Shown: piece by piece, positions 20,436-39,901 of the stretch
How positions within the stretch are numbered: the stretch's first letter is position 1
How the letters are laid out: the number at the start of each line of letters is the position of its first letter
Assembly: GCA_030267565.1 (NCBI GenBank)
Contig: BRXU01000007.1
Span: forward strand, 186,001-250,000
DNA length: 64,000 nt
Direction: 5' to 3'
Source of the DNA: Pleodorina starrii
Taxonomy: Eukaryota > Chlorophyta > Chlorophyceae > Chlamydomonadales > Volvocaceae
The notes under the pieces: model-generated
The model's input: the letters and a program-made list of their open reading frames with translations, nothing else
The model's database searches: none
What the model was told of the DNA's origin: nothing
Made by a program: the position numbers and the translations under genes

Positions 20436-21844
20436 CGCATCACCTTTGAGAGCGGTTGCAGGTCACTTACCCTGACCAGTCTATTGCGCTTGCATCGTTT
20501 GCCCGAAGAACATTTGCACTCCACCGACCCGCACAATGAGATCCAGCCGCGGGTTCGCATGTAGTCCGGCGCTAGCAGCTGCACGCAGGGCGGCATCCGG
20601 CTTGCTTGCGTGGACCCCCTGCCCTGTTATAGATAGCATGAAGCCCCGATTGCCAGCGGTCTGGAAATCAACGAGCCCTGACCCTCGGTTGCATGGCTTT
20701 GCACACGGTGCGGGGCACACGGGGGAGTTCCGGATCGCAACGGATGGGCACTGACTTTGGGGTTGGGTACGTACAAAAGGACTGTGCGCTTACTTGGTGC
20801 GTGCTGCACCGTTGGAGTGCATGCATGGATAGATGCGTGGGTGATCCAGTAGGCATGTATATATGGAGCGCGGTGGACGCTGCGCCCTGATGCATGCCGG
20901 CGCGAACGCCATCAGTGGTTTAGGTTGAAATAGGTGCGGCGGATGGAGTCCCAACCCACGTATGTCAGGTACTGCTACCGGTGCACTGAAAAAGATAATG
21001 TGGTGAAGACAGGGCATGTGCAAAATATGGCGTCGAACCCTGCTGCTGCGGGTGGTGGTAATGGTGGTGGTGGTGGTGGTCGGTGGCACCGAAGAAATTG
21101 GTGTGCATGCGCCTACTTGCATGAACTGTACAATGCGCCGTCGGGTGTACGTGCGTGTTTGGAGCATTGAGACGAAGACCATGGCCCTCAACAGCGGCCT
21201 GACGGAAGGTTGCTGAATTGGAACCAGGCAGCCGGCCTGTGATGAGCACACATCTCCTCCAAGTGGGCGCGCGGCGGAGGGGAATGGACTCGTGCAGTGT
21301 CGCTCGCTGGCGGCTACCGCCCAGATAGAGGTTGTGTCCGTCCTCTTCCCGGCCGTCGGTTCGTTGCAGGGTACCGATATACAAAGGACAGGCCCCCAGC
21401 AACGTGAGCTGCTGCTGCGTGGAACGAAGGATACTGCTGCTGCTCAAGTCACCTGCACATCTAATATTGCACGATGGCGTTTGGATGAAAGCCATTGTGT
21501 TGGCAAGTGATTTGCACACCTACCTGGGGGCGCGTCCGGATGCATGGATGACATGCGGTCGGCAACGAACTAACATTACCTAACATTTATCGAACACGAA
21601 TGCGACTTACAACCCGCTAACAAGGACCTGACCCTGAATTTCAAGAAAAATTCCAAAAATTCCAAATTGCGAGAGCGTTGTACATCCCCTGCCTGCTGCT
21701 GTTTGTGCGCATACGGTGTTGTTGGGTGATACATAGCCGAATGTTGCTTGGACGCGGTGTGCACGGCTGACAGTTATACATGAGTGATGTACGTTGCGTT
21801 GCGTTGCGTTGCGTTGCGTGTGGATGAACGCGTTGTGCGTGCTT
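20436..21844 (+). other. 3' flank of kinase copy 1 (duplicated, non-coding)
   Basis: Aligns with the inverse of 42470-43784 in the other arm. Blocks around 20540-20760, 20930-21310 and 21400-21770 are recognisable, with many indels. No conserved frame spans the pair. A short (GGT)n run lies near 21052-21081 and a (GTTGC)n run near 21792-21819. Confidence 0.5.
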
Positions 21845-21990
21845 GCGTGCTTGTGTGTGTGTGTTTGTTACATGGTTGGGGGTGCGTGCCCCTCTCATGA
21901 ACAAAAGCCCATACGAGCCGAGGGCCCAAGGGAACTAAAACGCCTAAAAGCACGACAGTAGAAACACCGCCCATGCAGGAGAGGGGGATA

Positions 21991-24900
21991 CTAGCGGCCA
22001 AAGGGGACAATTGAGTTGCGGTGGGCCCAAATGCGCTCAAGCATCTTCGCCAAACGGGGAGGATCCCATCTCATCGCTTCCTCCATACCCTCGAATTGAG
22101 GAAACCCTTCATCCGCGCGGATGCTACTATAAGCAGGGCACTCCATTAGGACATGCTTCTCGTCCTCTATTTGACCATCCGCAACGCAGCAGGGACATTT
22201 TCGCTCAGTCCTAGGGACATGAACTCTGCCCACTCGCGATCTGTTGGCCGCAACCGCCCAACAGCACAAACGAAACTGCAAAAGTTTGCGGTGGGCCGCA
22301 CGCGGAATGAAAACGCTAGCATGCTGTGGCCACATAATTGCCGCTGCCCGCGCAAAGGGCATACCCATCCAGTGCTTATACTTCGCCATCTGAACTCCCG
22401 GCTGTTTCCCGTCCGAAGGGTAAGCCTCTGGCGGTACACTTAAACGCTCGTGCTCCCACCCACTCATCAACCGCTCCCTCAGCGCTGTCACAATCGTTCC
22501 TTCGGGGAGTGGTTTACTTAACAACCAATCGATGCGGTTATCAAAACCACTGACGTCCTGCGGCATCCCACTCCAGATGTCGATTTCGAGATACGTTAAC
22601 AACCGCAACACTGCAGCACCCCAGCCAGACCCAGCTGGGTCATTAAGTGCGTCGTGTATTTCCTGCCGCAGTACCGCCAACGCGAGAGAACCAGCCTGCT
22701 TTCGGACGCGATTCCAGAAACCAACAACCTGTTTGGCCATGTAGTACTGCAGCGGGAGCTGTGCCATTTCGGCAAACAGCAGCCGTTGGGCAGGCCTCGC
22801 CGCCCCCACAATCTGCCGCATAAAAATGACTTGTAGTTGAACCGCATCATCCCGCAAACAAGCTTCGAAAAGGCCCTCCGCTAGGTTGTTGTTATCACGA
22901 CGCCTCCCAGAAGAAGCCCTTTCGAGCGCTTCTGCTATCACAAACGGGCCCCACGCCTGACAGCCATACAACAGAATGGCGCGCACCTGGGTAGTGAAAC
23001 ACCGCATCCGAACATCAGCTGAGAACAACTTTAACTTATCAAGCTTGGCACTTAGAGCAAACAAGGCAGATCGCGCCGAATCACACAATTGTTGGCGGCA
23101 AGCGCAAAAAGATCGGTCGGGCCCGTACACCAACCCTAGGTAGCGCGCGCTGTCCTTGGCTGGTACGGCTTGCCCTGCAAGTCGAAGTTGCGCATCACAC
23201 GCCGTGCTAATTTGAGACCGCAGATCATCGCTGCACGCAAAGACTAACCTTTCACACTTGGACACATTGGGTCGCATTCCAAAAGCCACACAGAACAGAT
23301 CGACAAGATTAAGGAGCTCTACCATACGCTCCGGGGAGGTCGCAAGCAAACTAACGTCGTCAGCATACAGCAGGATGGAAACGCACTTGCCACCCACGAG
23401 GGGAGTCTCGTGCTTACGCGCTCTAGCGTTCACCACGTCATGTACATCAATCAGGTCGGCAAGCGTTTCGATGAAGAGCCCAAACAACTCGGTGGAAAGG
23501 GGGCACCCTTGTTTCACACCCTGCCGTGACTCAAACTCCCCTCCCACACTCCCATTTACCTTCACCACCATGGACACCTTCTCGTACGCTTTCTTCAGTG
23601 CCGCCAGCATCGGCCCTCCAACACCCCTCTCTTGCAGACGAAGCCACATGTGCTCACGCGGCACTTTATCAAAAGCCTTTTCGAAATCAATCTGCACAAC
23701 GATCAATGGCTTCTCCCCAGCACGCCTATGGCGCGTAGTGAGATGCTGCTTGACGAAGAGATGATGCGAGGTACCGAAACCGCGCCTGAACCCTGCCTGA
23801 CTCGGGTGACGTAGAGCCAGTTGCTCCCCGGCCCTCACAAGCCGGTCGAGGAGCACTGCCGCGTAGCACTTTGCCAGCGCCCCTCCTACTGCGATTCCCC
23901 TATAATTCCCCGGCACCAACGGATCGCCTTTCTTAAGCAAAGGCGTGACCACTGTCTTCGTGAACTGCTGCGGGAAATCGCCCGACGTCCTGATATGCTC
24001 CATCAAGACATGGAGCACCGGAACGACCTGGTTGACCTCGGGTCCGGGCCGCCCCTCCCCGTCAACAGTCCGCACGCGCGCGTAACGATAGCACTCCGAT
24101 GGTACTTTTTCCAGTCCCGGTGACTTACTATTTGGCAGCTTCCCCACAGCACGCGCCACCTCCTCCAACGAGAAAGGCTCGTCTAGTATGCTAGCCACCT
24201 GCGCCTTCCTGTCCGCGATTGCCCGAGCTGCTTGCCACACTCCATTCTCAAGACTATCCCCTAAAAATGTAATATAATTCAGGAGCCGGTGTGCCCCCTC
24301 GACGCCCGTCTCCCCAACCCCTGCGTTCAAAAGTGACGCAAAATGCTCCTGAAACACCTGTATGTCCTCAATAGCACAACGCTCCCTAAGCTTCCCGCCC
24401 AAAGCACGCCATAGAGCACGCTGATCATATCTGCACTTCGTCACGAACTCACGCATCCGCTCCTCATCGTACGCTGCACGCGCGAGCCATTTCGCGCGGT
24501 TAAAAGCACTTCGCGCCTCACAGAAAGCAACCCACAAAGGCCCAGATTTGTTCAGTACTCGGCCGGCCCCAAGCTGCGCCCGAGCCACGAGCATGTGCTG
24601 ACGGGCCTGTTGGCAATCCGCGTTCCACCAGATAATACCCTCTCCAGGTCGCATGCCTGCAGGCCTGTGCCCCGCAAAAGCGCGGGTCATTACCTTCTGC
24701 AAGAGCGACCCAATGCGATCCACGGCTGCCGTGCTATCACATACGCCATTCTGCAAATCACCCGCAATCTGACTGAGAACACTCATGGCGTGGGACCCCT
24801 CGGCGAAATAACGTGCATAGTCCCGGTACCGGGCGGCATCAAAGACGACTCGCCTTCTCCGTGGTGGGCCTGCAGCGCCTGGTCGGTCACAGACTTCAGC

Positions 24901-25863
24901 ATCTAGCACAAGGGTCACTGGGCGGTGGTCTGTTGGTTCCCACCCGTCCAAACTGAAAAGCTCCCCAACTCGCATCCACGTGGCGCGACGAAAAGCACCA
25001 ATTGATCCAACGAAAAGATCAATCATACTTCCGCCGGCTTCTCCCTTGGGGAACGTCAACCTTCCATCCCGATCTCCCTGCACTCGGCCATTAAACACGA
25101 GCAGGCCTTGCGACCTGCATAGAGCCCCCAACTGATGACCAAAGAAATTGCAGACGGCGTCTTCACTCTTGCGATTCGGCACCCCCTCAAGGTCTTCAGG
25201 CCCTGCGATACCTGGCAAACCCACGAACTCATGAAGTGCAGCTAGTTGCTCTGAGTCGGCCACATCGTGTACGTATGCTGGGAGATCCGCGGGTGAAGAC
25301 CTGTGCCTTTCCCGCTCGGCACTAGCAAGGCGCGCGTTGAAATCACCTGCCAACAGCACGTCCTCCCCTTCCTCCCTTAAATCGGTAATGCCTTGCTGAA
25401 CTCTCGCGAAAACAGTCTCCGCCGCTGATGCGCGTTGCGTGCGTGTATGGCCCCCCGAAGGGTAAACTCTTGACGCCTCGGGTGCCAGATAACAGGCTCC
25501 AAACAAAATACTGCCCCCCGATGCAAGCCAAATACGCACCCAAAGAATCTCACACCCTGGGAGGTCATTGTCCTTGCGAACAGTAGTAACCCCGTTGAAG
25601 ACTGACTCCCTCACGTACAATACCACTCCACCGTAGTCTGCACGAACGGCATCTCTGGATCTCTGCACTCGCAAAAGGCGAAAGCCCTCGAGGAACACAC
25701 TGCTATCAGGAATGGAATCCGTAAGGTGAGCCTCGGTAGCGATGATGATGTCGTGACTAGTCACAAAGGCTTTTATCCCCAAACGGTCGAGCTTGAAAAC
25801 GCCTCCTTCCAACAGACCGTGCACATTCCAAAGCAGGACTCGTAACCCTCGGCTCGCGTGATC
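21991..25863 (-). CDS. LINE ORF2: APE endonuclease and reverse transcriptase
   Basis: 1290 codons read directly on from the ORF1 stop. Residues from 25863: APE endonuclease with LLWNVHG (Asn at ~13), IIATEAHL (Glu at ~44), LLAGDFNARL and TDHRPV; reverse transcriptase with VQIDFEKAFDKV, RQGVKQGCPLS and YADD (~833-836); a C-terminal CPCC...H....C knuckle (~1220-1243). No RNase H and no restriction-like endonuclease, which fits the L1 clade. There is no AUG between the ORF1 stop and these first APE residues; the first Met comes more than 200 residues in. Translation therefore probably continues from ORF1 by readthrough or reinitiates at a non-AUG codon. Confidence 0.88.
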   Translation of the reverse strand, partial: DHASRGLRVLLWNVHGLLEGGVFKLDRLGIKAFVTSHDIIIATEAHLTDSIPDSSVFLEGFRLLRVQRSRDAVRADYGGVVLYVRESVFNGVTTVRKDNDLPGCEILWVRIWLASGGSILFGACYLAPEASRVYPSGGHTRTQRASAAETVFARVQQGITDLREEGEDVLLAGDFNARLASAERERHRSSPADLPAYVHDVADSEQLAALHEFVGLPGIAGPEDLEGVPNRKSEDAVCNFFGHQLGALCRSQGLLVFNGRVQGDRDGRLTFPKGEAGGSMIDLFVGSIGAFRRATWMRVGELFSLDGWEPTDHRPVTLVLDAEVCDRPGAAGPPRRRRVVFDAARYRDYARYFAEGSHAMSVLSQIAGDLQNGVCDSTAAVDRIGSLLQKVMTRAFAGHRPAGMRPGEGIIWWNADCQQARQHMLVARAQLGAGRVLNKSGPLWVAFCEARSAFNRAKWLARAAYDEERMREFVTKCRYDQRALWRALGGKLRERCAIEDIQVFQEHFASLLNAGVGETGVEGAHRLLNYITFLGDSLENGVWQAARAIADRKAQVASILDEPFSLEEVARAVGKLPNSKSPGLEKVPSECYRYARVRTVDGEGRPGPEVNQVVPVLHVLMEHIRTSGDFPQQFTKTVVTPLLKKGDPLVPGNYRGIAVGGALAKCYAAVLLDRLVRAGEQLALRHPSQAGFRRGFGTSHHLFVKQHLTTRHRRAGEKPLIVVQIDFEKAFDKVPREHMWLRLQERGVGGPMLAALKKAYEKVSMVVKVNGSVGGEFESRQGVKQGCPLSTELFGLFIETLADLIDVHDVVNARARKHETPLVGGKCVSILLYADDVSLLATSPERMVELLNLVDLFCVAFGMRPNVSKCERLVFACSDDLRSQISTACDAQLRLAGQAVPAKDSARYLGLVYGPDRSFCACRQQLCDSARSALFALSAKLDKLKLFSADVRMRCFTTQVRAILLYGCQAWGPFVIAEALERASSGRRRDNNNLAEGLFEACLRDDAVQLQVIFMRQIVGAARPAQRLLFAEMAQLPLQYYMAKQVVGFWNRVRKQAGSLALAVLRQEIHDALNDPAGSGWGAAVLRLLTYLEIDIWSGMPQDVSGFDNRIDWLLSKPLPEGTIVTALRERLMSGWEHERLSVPPEAYPSDGKQPGVQMAKYKHWMGMPFARAAAIMWPQHASVFIPRAAHRKLLQFRLCCWAVAANRSRVGRVHVPRTERKCPCCVADGQIEDEKHVLMECPAYSSIRADEGFPQFEGMEEAMRWDPPRLAKMLERIWAHRNSIVPFGR

Positions 25864-27372
25864 CTAAGCTTGCTCCAATTCGATCTCACCCAGCCCCTCC
25901 AGATGCGTGTACGGGTTGGTGTGTGTGCCCGCCGCGGCCTGGCCTCCCCCCCCAACGATTCCCTGCCCCCCGCCGCCGTTGCCCGCTGCTTGCCCATCAC
26001 GTCCAACCCCGCTGCCGCTCGCCCCCTGCATACCGCGCTCCTCCTCCGCACTGCCCCGCCTGGCAAGCACTCTGTTCCACCCATCTTGCTCCCTGCTGAT
26101 GCGGCCAAGTGGTCCGGGTCGCGGGTCGCGGGGGGCCAGCGGAAAGCGTTGCGCCTGGTCCATTGTGCTGGGTGCGGCTGCGTAAGCGAGCCCGACGACT
26201 GGCTCTGTGCCGCGCGGGTTCTTGGGCGCCTTCGGCTTCGACGCACTCAGGTGCTCCACCGGAGGTTCTTTGTTCTTGTTGCCGAACGTAAGAAGTTTCG
26301 GCGGCGATGGTGTCTGCTGCGGTTGTTGCGTCCGCGGGGGTGGAGGGGGAGGTGGTGGAGGGGGCGGGGGGGGCAGCGCTGCGGCTGCCGCCATCGTCCG
26401 TTGCACAGCAGGGGGCGCCTGGCCTGCCCGCGACGCCGTGCCGGTGCCTGCCGCCACGCCTGCCTGCTGTACCGCACCTGCCAGCGTCCCCGCATCCGCC
26501 CGTTCAGCTGCACCGGTATTCCGTTGCTCCATGCCGGTAACCGCCGCCCTTGCTGCCTGCTCTGCTGACCCGATGTCCCCCATTTCACCTGCCTGCGGTG
26601 CCGCCCGGTTGACTGCCGCCACGCCCGACTGCGGCGCCTCGCCCCTGCCTTCAGCCGGCGTCCTGCCATTTTCAGTGGCCCCGAAGCTGCCCGCCTCGCT
26701 CGCTGCCCTGCTGGGATGGTACGGCTGCAGCGGGGTCCCGTTGCTGGACCGGTAGTACAGCTCCGCTCCGTTGCGCCAGCATGCGAAACACTGGTGCTCC
26801 TTGATCTCCCTCCACGCTTCTCTCAGTCGAGACCTTTCGGCCTGACCGGCGCGCGTGAGCGCGTCGTCGACCCTGAAGCCGTGCGGGTCCCTGAGGCTGC
26901 GGCTCGCCGTAAAAAACTTCAGGCGGTCCCTGTAGTCGATGTCCACTCTCCATGCTTTTGTGGCTCGCTCCGATTGCCCCGGCTTGCTGAGCTGTACTAG
27001 CTTTGGCTCTCGCGACCTAACGAGCTTCAGCGAGTATAACACGTCGCTGACCAGCTCCTCCGTCGCATTGTTGTCGGTAATGATAACCACCGCGTCCAGA
27101 TAGTGAAAACCATTTGGGGCGACAATACCGCGGTCCGTGAAGGACGCCGCCTTTTGGGGGCGCTCGCATTCCAGTCGCTGCACTCGTTCCTTCAAATCGT
27201 CGTTGGAGGCCTTAATAACACCTACGTCCTTATCGAGCTTTATGATGACTGATTCCAGCCGATCATACCGCCCGAGCATCTCTAGGATGATGCCATTGGT
27301 TGCTGGCCCGTCCGGGTTCGCCTGTGCTCGCCGAATGTGCTCACTTGGAATATTCATACTTGTAAATTGCAA
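25864..27372 (-). CDS. LINE ORF1 protein
   Basis: A 502-residue ORF1p: N-terminal coiled coil (about residues 20-75), then an RRM-like and C-terminal region (about 85-200, with DAVVIITDNNATEE and RVDIDYRDRLKFF) as in L1 ORF1 RNA chaperones. A long low-complexity Ala/Gly/Pro tail follows, including a run of 13 prolines. No CCHC knuckle is seen. A second Met lies five codons downstream. It ends with TAG at 25866-25864, in frame with ORF2. Its expected role is binding LINE RNA into the ribonucleoprotein. Confidence 0.8.
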   Translation of the reverse strand: MQFTSMNIPSEHIRRAQANPDGPATNGIILEMLGRYDRLESVIIKLDKDVGVIKASNDDLKERVQRLECERPQKAASFTDRGIVAPNGFHYLDAVVIITDNNATEELVSDVLYSLKLVRSREPKLVQLSKPGQSERATKAWRVDIDYRDRLKFFTASRSLRDPHGFRVDDALTRAGQAERSRLREAWREIKEHQCFACWRNGAELYYRSSNGTPLQPYHPSRAASEAGSFGATENGRTPAEGRGEAPQSGVAAVNRAAPQAGEMGDIGSAEQAARAAVTGMEQRNTGAAERADAGTLAGAVQQAGVAAGTGTASRAGQAPPAVQRTMAAAAALPPPPPPPPPPPPPRTQQPQQTPSPPKLLTFGNKNKEPPVEHLSASKPKAPKNPRGTEPVVGLAYAAAPSTMDQAQRFPLAPRDPRPGPLGRISREQDGWNRVLARRGSAEEERGMQGASGSGVGRDGQAAGNGGGGQGIVGGGGQAAAGTHTNPYTHLEGLGEIELEQA

Positions 27373-27534
27373 AACGTAAACCTTGTGTTACTTTGACCGT
27401 GAGGACTCCGGACTGTTGGTGGGCATGTTAAGTCTAGTCCATGTGTGTGCTATTGTGCTATTGTGCTGTTGTGCTATTGTGCTATTGTGCTAGTGTGCCA
27501 TTGATGTGTGCTTGTGCCATTGATGCGTGCTTGT

Positions 27535-28116
27535 ATCTGCAGCGGTGAACGATACAGGGATATCTGGGTAGCGGCAGGTTTTTGCCTATGACGTGAGCAT
27601 GTGCGTGTTCATGCCACACCCACCATTGGATGAAATGTGACACACGGTTATTGGGTATCCTTTTGTGCTGTCGATAATCGTATGGCAGTGATGAATTCTT
27701 TCAAGACCTGCTGGCCCCACTGCAGTTGTGAGTATGCTGCGGGGCGTCTGCAGTGTTTGTTAAGCCATGTCGTACTCCCGGCGCGGCGTGAAGTGAAAAC
27801 TGGCTGTCCATGCTTTGCCGATGCACTCTGCTTGCTTGTGGGCACTAGGCGCAGTAGTGCGCGCAGCTTGAATACGCACGGGATTTTGAATTTGAGATTT
27901 GGCACACTAGGTTATTGATCCTTGCTGACGAATGAATCAGCGGGGCACGCAGTGGTGTCCCTGCCTCTATCTTTCTTGCCTCGACCATTCCGCCGTGCGT
28001 TTTATGTTATTATGCGCTTACGTTAATCACGTGCTGCGTCGTCGGGGTTGCAATGTGCACCTACCGTATCACTGCACACGCGTTCGTTTGAATGTAGGGT
28101 GTATATGTGTAACACC
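27535..28116 (+). other. Inner end of the left inverted-repeat arm, no gene
   Basis: Matches the inverse of 41875-42420. Shared blocks include GCCACACCCACCATTG and the stretch around 28020-28110 ending GTGTAACACC. Open frames are interrupted differently in the two arms, so I see no conserved gene. Confidence 0.5.
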
Positions 28117-30976
28117 CAGGCGATGTCACGGCCTTTCGGCAGCGGGTGCATCCAGGCGGCGTCGCCCGAACCCTCTGGCGTGGCCGCGAGGGCTGGCCCC
28201 GGCGCGATTGACGCAATGCCTCCGAGGCGGATGGAGCTGTCACCGTCTGAGTCCGTGGCGCAGTCCAATGTGCTGGGGGTGAGGGGGCCCGCGGACGCGG
28301 CGGCAGGCGCGGTCCGTGGGCTGCACCAGATGCAGCAGTGCGGCGGGGAGGCGCGGCGCGCCGCGGATTTTCGCGGCGGCGGCTTCGGGCGGCAGGGCGG
28401 TGCGTGGCGTCGCCACGCACCGGGAAGCCGGAGGGATGGATATATGGGCGCCGGCGCCGAGGTTGCTAGGGCGCCCATGGGCGCGGCGGTGAGTGGGCCA
28501 AAAGGGGTGCGACATCAAAATGACGAATTCGTTTTGTTCGCTGTTGTCATCATCGTGTGGCGTGAAGTTGCTTGTGCCGCCTGGCTGCGTTGCTGTGTTT
28601 AAGGGCGTCTATTGACATTGGAAGGGCAAGAGCGCATGCGCTAGGAACGGCTTTTCCGAATGTTGGTGCTGCGTTTGGCGCAATTGTGGACCGTTGTTCG
28701 CTGCGCGGCCATTCCGCCGCATAAGGGCGCTTTGTTCCATGCCAGCTGCTGAGGTCTCAGCAAATTTTGGGGATGCTGTTGCGGGACAACTGCGGGCATT
28801 TGTGTCAAACGGGGGCAGCTGTGTCAAACTGGCAAACTGTATTGTTGCTGTTACAGTGGCGGTTTGTAAGCTTTCATTGAAGCTTCCTTTGCTCGCTGCT
28901 GGATCCAGCCTAGCTAGTCGTCTGTGCGATCGACCCAAATGTAGTTGGCTGAGGTTGACAGGCTAATGATGCTGTTCGTGCGTCAGTCATTGGCGTGGTG
29001 TGCCACATTATTCCACCTCTGCGTCTGGTGTTTCGCAGTGGCACGCCGTTAATGTTGCATCTCCCTGGTTCTCCGCGTGCATGGAGCCTGCGGCGGCGCG
29101 CACTGCCACCCGTCGCGGGAATGAGTCTGACGATACGCCCCTGCCCCGTGCCTGCCCCGTGCCTGCCGGGGCCGCCGCACCTGTTCCTGTCCACGCACGC
29201 GACCGCAAATTTTGCAACGGCCGCGGATTATCCACATCTTAGTTGCGATAGCCACGGCCCCGACCCTATCACCCAGGAGCCAGGACCACGTCTCAAAGAA
29301 CGGTCCCCAACACCCGACAACCAAATGGCAGAATAATGCAGTTAACTAGGCCAAGTGCATCTTCGATTCCGGGCCTTCGCGGCCGGCCTATCTAGGGAGG
29401 AGGGCAGTCCCCTTGCCGCCTACCGGTACGGCCCCGTGTGCGTGTGGAGGGCTGATTCCGGTCCAACCGCCCCCCGTCTTGCCCGAACCCATCTCGCTCT
29501 GCAGCGCGTCCACGAGGACGCCGCCATTGCAACTGTCAATGAAACCAAGCTTGTGGTTGTGGATGCCGCCTTGTATCCACACACTCTGGCGGCCATTCTG
29601 CATTGCAAGCTGCGCGATAGGCCTCCCATGGTGGGTAAGAATTTCCACAGCACCCAGATGGCTTGCTCTTGCGCCCCTTGCGCTCGCCGGCAGATTCGCT
29701 GGCGCCTCTCCTAGAGTTCCCAGCTGTGGCACTGGCGCACACAGGCCCTTAAGCGCCCCTCGTTTCATCCGATCACGGCCGAAGTACCTCCCTGTGTGCG
29801 CGACGTAATGATGCCGACACGATCCGGGTGGTTTTGGGTTGTAATCGTCTTGCCGGGACGCTTCGCGGGGGACTGGAAGTCTGGCTGGGACGCCGAAGCC
29901 CGACGCTTGGCTAAATTGATCGCTTCCTGTGTTTACAAACACCGAAACCATTTGGGCGTTTCATACCTAGCGCAAGAACGTAATAAAAAACTAAATTCAT
30001 TACGGTACTCGTTCTGCCCAGCTCTTGCTCCGCGGTCACATGTATGGCCAGACATGGCCAACCACATCGTCGCGGATTTATTTCTACATGGGACTCTGTA
30101 AGGCTCTGTAATGCCAATGTCGTCGCCATCGCCGGACCAGAAGTCATCCGAACAGTTCTCAGTGGCAGCGAATGAATGAAGTGCCTGGTAGCTCCTCGAG
30201 GTAACGTATCCTCCTTCCGTTACCGCCGCCCTCTTTGTTAACGCCAAATTCGTCGCTATCACTCCTTTATTGCCTCCATTGCACTTCACGTCATCCCCTG
30301 CGTCTCTGCGCTCTCCACTGAGCTGAGATGTACTTGCGTATACTTGCGTATGTTTGCGGAAGATACCGATCGTCTCCGGGACTGGAGCGCGCATCCTCCA
30401 TTTGCACGAGGAGTAATTTTTAGAATGTCGACGTGTATGTTGTGTTTATCGTTTTGTGGTCCCCTTGTGTTTTGCTTCGTCCCGCCTTATTATTTTCCTT
30501 AGCGGCACATCGTGAAATGCGGCGCGTTTTTCATTAGTATTAAGCGCTCTACGCAATTTCCATTTGGCCATAAATAGAATTGTGAGACAAGCAGGATTTA
30601 GAAGATTGGGTCTCTCACTTTTCTCACTGGAAGCCTCCACCTACCCACCGATTCTGAACGGGCAATCTCAGGTAGGGCGGGGCCCCGCGGGCCCCCCTGG
30701 CGCTTCGCGCTGGGGCCCCGCCCAAAAATGGTTATAGGCCCGGAAGCTTGCAATGTTTGTAAATCGGCATGTCAGCTCCCCGCAGCCTCCGGCAGTATAA
30801 TGTTACACGAATCTTGCTTGATTGCGGCACGCAGTCGGATTTAGGCACGGCATCTCTACAGCTTCCATCCAGTGGCCATTTGATCCTCCGTCAAAAGTAA
30901 CTCAAATAAAGCGCACAGACTTCAGACGGCTGTAACATAGACCTGCATTACAGCAACTGCTGACGAGTACTCGATC
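28117..30976. other. Spacer between the arms, no recognised gene
   Basis: GC-rich, with several short overlapping frames that have no recognisable domains. A perfect 11-bp-arm palindrome lies at 28399-28421 (GGTGCGTGGCG, one base, CGCCACGCACC). A GC inverted repeat with 12-bp arms lies at 30675-30723. The rest shows nothing I can name. Confidence 0.5.

Positions 30977-39901
<8,925 letters not shown>

Larger units (their letters stand above)
21855..27524 (-). mobile_element. Full-length L1-type LINE
   Basis: Present in the left arm and absent from the right arm at the matching place. It has ORF1 (27372-25864) and ORF2 (25863-21991) on the minus strand, a 5' UTR with a tandem GCACAATA-type repeat (27444-27500 on plus), and a 3' UTR ending in CCATGTAACAAACACAC with an (AC)n tail. 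The direct repeat GCGTGCTTGT at 21845-21854 and 27525-27534 is a plausible 10-bp target duplication. It lies in low-complexity sequence, so the exact ends are tentative. Confidence 0.8.
537..28116 (+). repeat. Left arm of a large inverted duplication
   Basis: Read on the plus strand, this arm matches the reverse complement of 41875-51218 from end to end: kinase 5' flank, kinase exons and introns, 3' flank, and the segment ending in GTGTAACACC at about 28116. The arms differ by scattered substitutions and small indels. Most of the extra length on this side is three retroelements at 5247-13240, 13414-18180 and about 21855-27524. Without them the arm is about 9 kb, like the other arm. Confidence 0.9.

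Noticed and set aside
29388..29951. Minus-strand 187-codon frame in the spacer
   Set aside because: No recognisable domain, no splice or conservation support; overlapping frames of similar length exist on the other strand.
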